Assembly: GCA_002311385.1 (NCBI GenBank)
Contig: DCAE01000139.1
Span: 1 to 7,518, forward strand
Direction of reading: 5' to 3'
Origin: Dehalococcoidia bacterium UBA1141
Lineage (GTDB): Bacteria; Chloroflexota; Dehalococcoidia; Lucifugimonadales; UBA3495
DNA: 7,518 nt
A program made the position numbers and the translations under genes. Shown here one piece after another: positions 5,937 through 7,518 of this stretch. Under the pieces are notes generated by a model, which saw nothing but the letters and a program-made list of their open reading frames with translations, did not search any database and had not been told where the DNA came from. Each line of letters starts with the position of its first letter. Within the stretch, counting starts at the first letter, position 1.

Positions 5937-7464
5937 CGATCCAATCGGCGACCCGTTCGCCGATCATGATAGTCGTCAGGTTAGTATTGGCGCGGATTAC
6001 GTCAGGCATTACCGAGGCGTCAGCCACCCTAAGTCCCTCGATCCCACGGACTCGGCAGTACTGGTCGAGCACAGCCATAGGGTCACTGTCCGGTCCCAGC
6101 TTGCAGGTCCCCGACAGGTGCTGGCCGATGGTAACATTCTCCAGCAACCATGCGTCCAATGTCTCATCAGATTTTAAGTCCTCTTCGGTTGGGGAAATCA
6201 GGCTGTCAACGATGCTACTGAAGGACGGATGCTCCATGAAGTCGATGCTCATTCGGACAGCCTCTCGCAACCGTTCTGTGTCCTGGCGCTCTTGGAGGTA
6301 CCGGCAATCTATATAAGGCTGGACGCTGGGGTCCGTTGAGGTTAGCTTCACTTCGCCGGAACTAATAGCCAGTTCCATGATGCAGGTGAACCTTATCCCT
6401 TCTTCCTCCAACGGGTCTCCACCCAAAGGCGTAGAGAAAGATGAAGGCAGGATTTGCATGTCGTTCCGGAGGTCGGACCCGGTAGCCGTGTAGCGAAGGA
6501 CAGTCTGCATCCGTGGCGCAGTAGCGTCCAAGGGAAAGTCATCCTTGACCTTCACCCTTACTGCTACGATAGGGTGGTCCCGCAGGTTCTGGCCGACGCC
6601 GGCCAGGTCATGCACCACCGGGATGCCCATTTCTTTCAGGTGTGCCTCCGGGCCCACGCCGGAGAGCATCAGCAATTGGGGTGAGGCGATGGCCCCGGCG
6701 CTAAGCACTATCAGGTCGCCTTCAACGACGAATCTCTCGCCGCCGCTCTCAACCTCAACGCCAGTGGCCCTTTTACCCTCGAACAGAATGCGCTGAACCT
6801 GCACATTGGCCCTGATGGTTAGGTTCATCCGGTGACGGTTGGGGTTAATGTAGGTCAAGGCGGTGCTCATCCGTATCCCATTGGGATTGTTCATCGGGAT
6901 CGGACCAACGCCGGTGGCATCGGGATGGTTGTGGTCGTAGGTCTCTGGATAACCGGCACTGACACAAGCGCCAAAGAATGCCTCCTGTAGTGGCAACCAA
7001 TCCTCGCGCTTGTGCCGCCGAACCGGTATCGGGCCGTCGAAACCATGGAAGTCGTCCCGTATGTCAGTGTCCGTCTCCAACTTTCTAAAATACGGGAGGA
7101 CATTTATGAAACCCCATTCGTCATTCCCCCACGACGCCCAGCGGTCGTAGTCCTCTGGAACTCCCCGCAAGAAGACTTGTCCGTTTATGGCGCTGGTCCC
7201 GCCCATCACCTTGCCCCGGGGCACGTTCACCGGCTCGGTCTGAACTGCTGAGCCCTTGCCGAAAAAGGACCAGTTGTGGGATGCCCCCATCTCCGAAGCC
7301 GCAGGCACGTAACCGTACTTAAGGTCGTCCGGTAGGTGATCCAAGTCCGGGTAGTCCGGGCCAGCTTCCAAAAGCAACACGGAGCGCTCCGGGGATTCGG
7401 CGAGTCGGGAAGCCACAGTGCCTCCCGCCGACCCGGCTCCGATTACGATAACGTCATATTTCAT
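5920..7464 (-). CDS. GMC-family FAD-dependent oxidoreductase (choline dehydrogenase-like)
   Basis: This encodes a complete 514-residue glucose-methanol-choline oxidoreductase, an FAD enzyme that oxidises primary or secondary alcohols to aldehydes or ketones. The ADP-binding motif GAGSAG is at residues 9-14, with the ribose-binding Glu33 in LLLEAG. GMC signature 1 is PRGKVMGGTSAINGQVFLRG (82-101) and signature 2 is GAIASPQLLMLSGVGP (257-272), followed by GVGQNLRDHP (289-298). The catalytic pair is His449 in GQHLSGTCKLG and, by spacing, Asn493 in RANTN, followed by TTIMIGE. No signal peptide or membrane segment is apparent. The ATG at 7464 has GAGGGG just upstream (short spacing). Its stop codon lies exactly where hydroxy-acid oxidase homology begins on the same strand, so the two probably once formed, or now form by deletion, one transcription unit. 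The alcohol substrate and the electron acceptor are not predictable. Confidence 0.94.
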   Translation of the reverse strand: MKYDVIVIGAGSAGGTVASRLAESPERSVLLLEAGPDYPDLDHLPDDLKYGYVPAASEMGASHNWSFFGKGSAVQTEPVNVPRGKVMGGTSAINGQVFLRGVPEDYDRWASWGNDEWGFINVLPYFRKLETDTDIRDDFHGFDGPIPVRRHKREDWLPLQEAFFGACVSAGYPETYDHNHPDATGVGPIPMNNPNGIRMSTALTYINPNRHRMNLTIRANVQVQRILFEGKRATGVEVESGGERFVVEGDLIVLSAGAIASPQLLMLSGVGPEAHLKEMGIPVVHDLAGVGQNLRDHPIVAVRVKVKDDFPLDATAPRMQTVLRYTATGSDLRNDMQILPSSFSTPLGGDPLEEEGIRFTCIMELAISSGEVKLTSTDPSVQPYIDCRYLQERQDTERLREAVRMSIDFMEHPSFSSIVDSLISPTEEDLKSDETLDAWLLENVTIGQHLSGTCKLGPDSDPMAVLDQYCRVRGIEGLRVADASVMPDVIRANTNLTTIMIGERVADWIASDTP

Positions 7465-7518
7465 AGCCCCTCGCTTTGCATCAAGCTCGTTAGATTTAAC
7501 TGCGTTTCTACCGACAAA
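7465..7518 (-). other. Upstream region of the GMC gene, cut by the window edge
   Basis: These 54 bases contain the GAGGGG ribosome site and a small gtta/taac inverted repeat (7489-7500 on the plus strand). No convincing -35/-10 pair is present within the window. The promoter may lie beyond the edge. Confidence 0.3.

Noticed and set aside
5551..6177. Plus-strand open frame of 208 codons opposite the GMC end and oxidase remnant
   Set aside because: It is antisense to clear family homology in two genes and is Ser/Pro/Arg-rich, as expected of a shadow frame.
1..7518. CRISPR array, tRNA, rRNA, toxin-antitoxin or defence genes
   Set aside because: No regularly spaced repeats, cloverleaf or rRNA-like segments, or small paired toxin/antitoxin frames were seen on either strand.

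Overview
The window is a bacterial chromosomal segment of moderately high GC with no rRNA, tRNA, CRISPR array or complete insertion sequence. It encodes secondary-metabolism or catabolic oxidoreductases and amidohydrolases: a luciferase-like flavin monooxygenase, a GMC-family flavoprotein, part of an FMN-dependent alpha-hydroxy-acid oxidase, and two unrelated amidohydrolases. This mix resembles what I recall of uncultured Chloroflexota, especially the SAR202 group, whose genomes are rich in luciferase-like and GMC paralogues. The GC-rich hairpin cluster at 1256-1363 also fits. The lineage call is an inference from gene content only.

Layout. Positions 32-1132 (minus) hold an intact luciferase-like monooxygenase with a good sigma-70-type promoter upstream. 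Positions 1133-1361 are non-coding and hold that promoter plus four consecutive hairpins. Positions 1362-2180 (plus) are an open frame whose second half looks like a tyrosine-recombinase catalytic fold lacking the first catalytic arginine; its 5' half is not convincing. Positions 2255-3163 (plus) encode an amidohydrolase_2-type TIM-barrel hydrolase that stops at a TAA. The same frame then continues for 39 codons with the family's conserved C-terminus, so this is a premature stop. On the minus strand, transcribed in the order GMC oxidoreductase (7464-5920), hydroxy-acid oxidase remnant (about 5936-5293), D-aminoacylase-like amidohydrolase (5138-3366), three units lie head to tail and converge on the amidohydrolase_2 gene.

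The most noteworthy aspect is decay. The hydroxy-acid oxidase has lost its N-terminal half exactly at the GMC stop codon and has a one-base frameshift at a homopolymer. The amidohydrolase_2 gene has an in-frame nonsense codon near its 3' end, and the recombinase-like gene looks degenerate. The oxidase remnant also carries a C-terminal SHOCT-like segment, an unusual domain pairing.

The intact genes suggest oxidation of an alcohol or hydroxy acid by flavoenzymes (GMC, hydroxy-acid oxidase, luciferase-like monooxygenase) together with hydrolysis of amide, lactone or carboxylated compounds by the amidohydrolases. No specific substrate can be read from the sequence. I found no convincing undescribed defence or mobile system.
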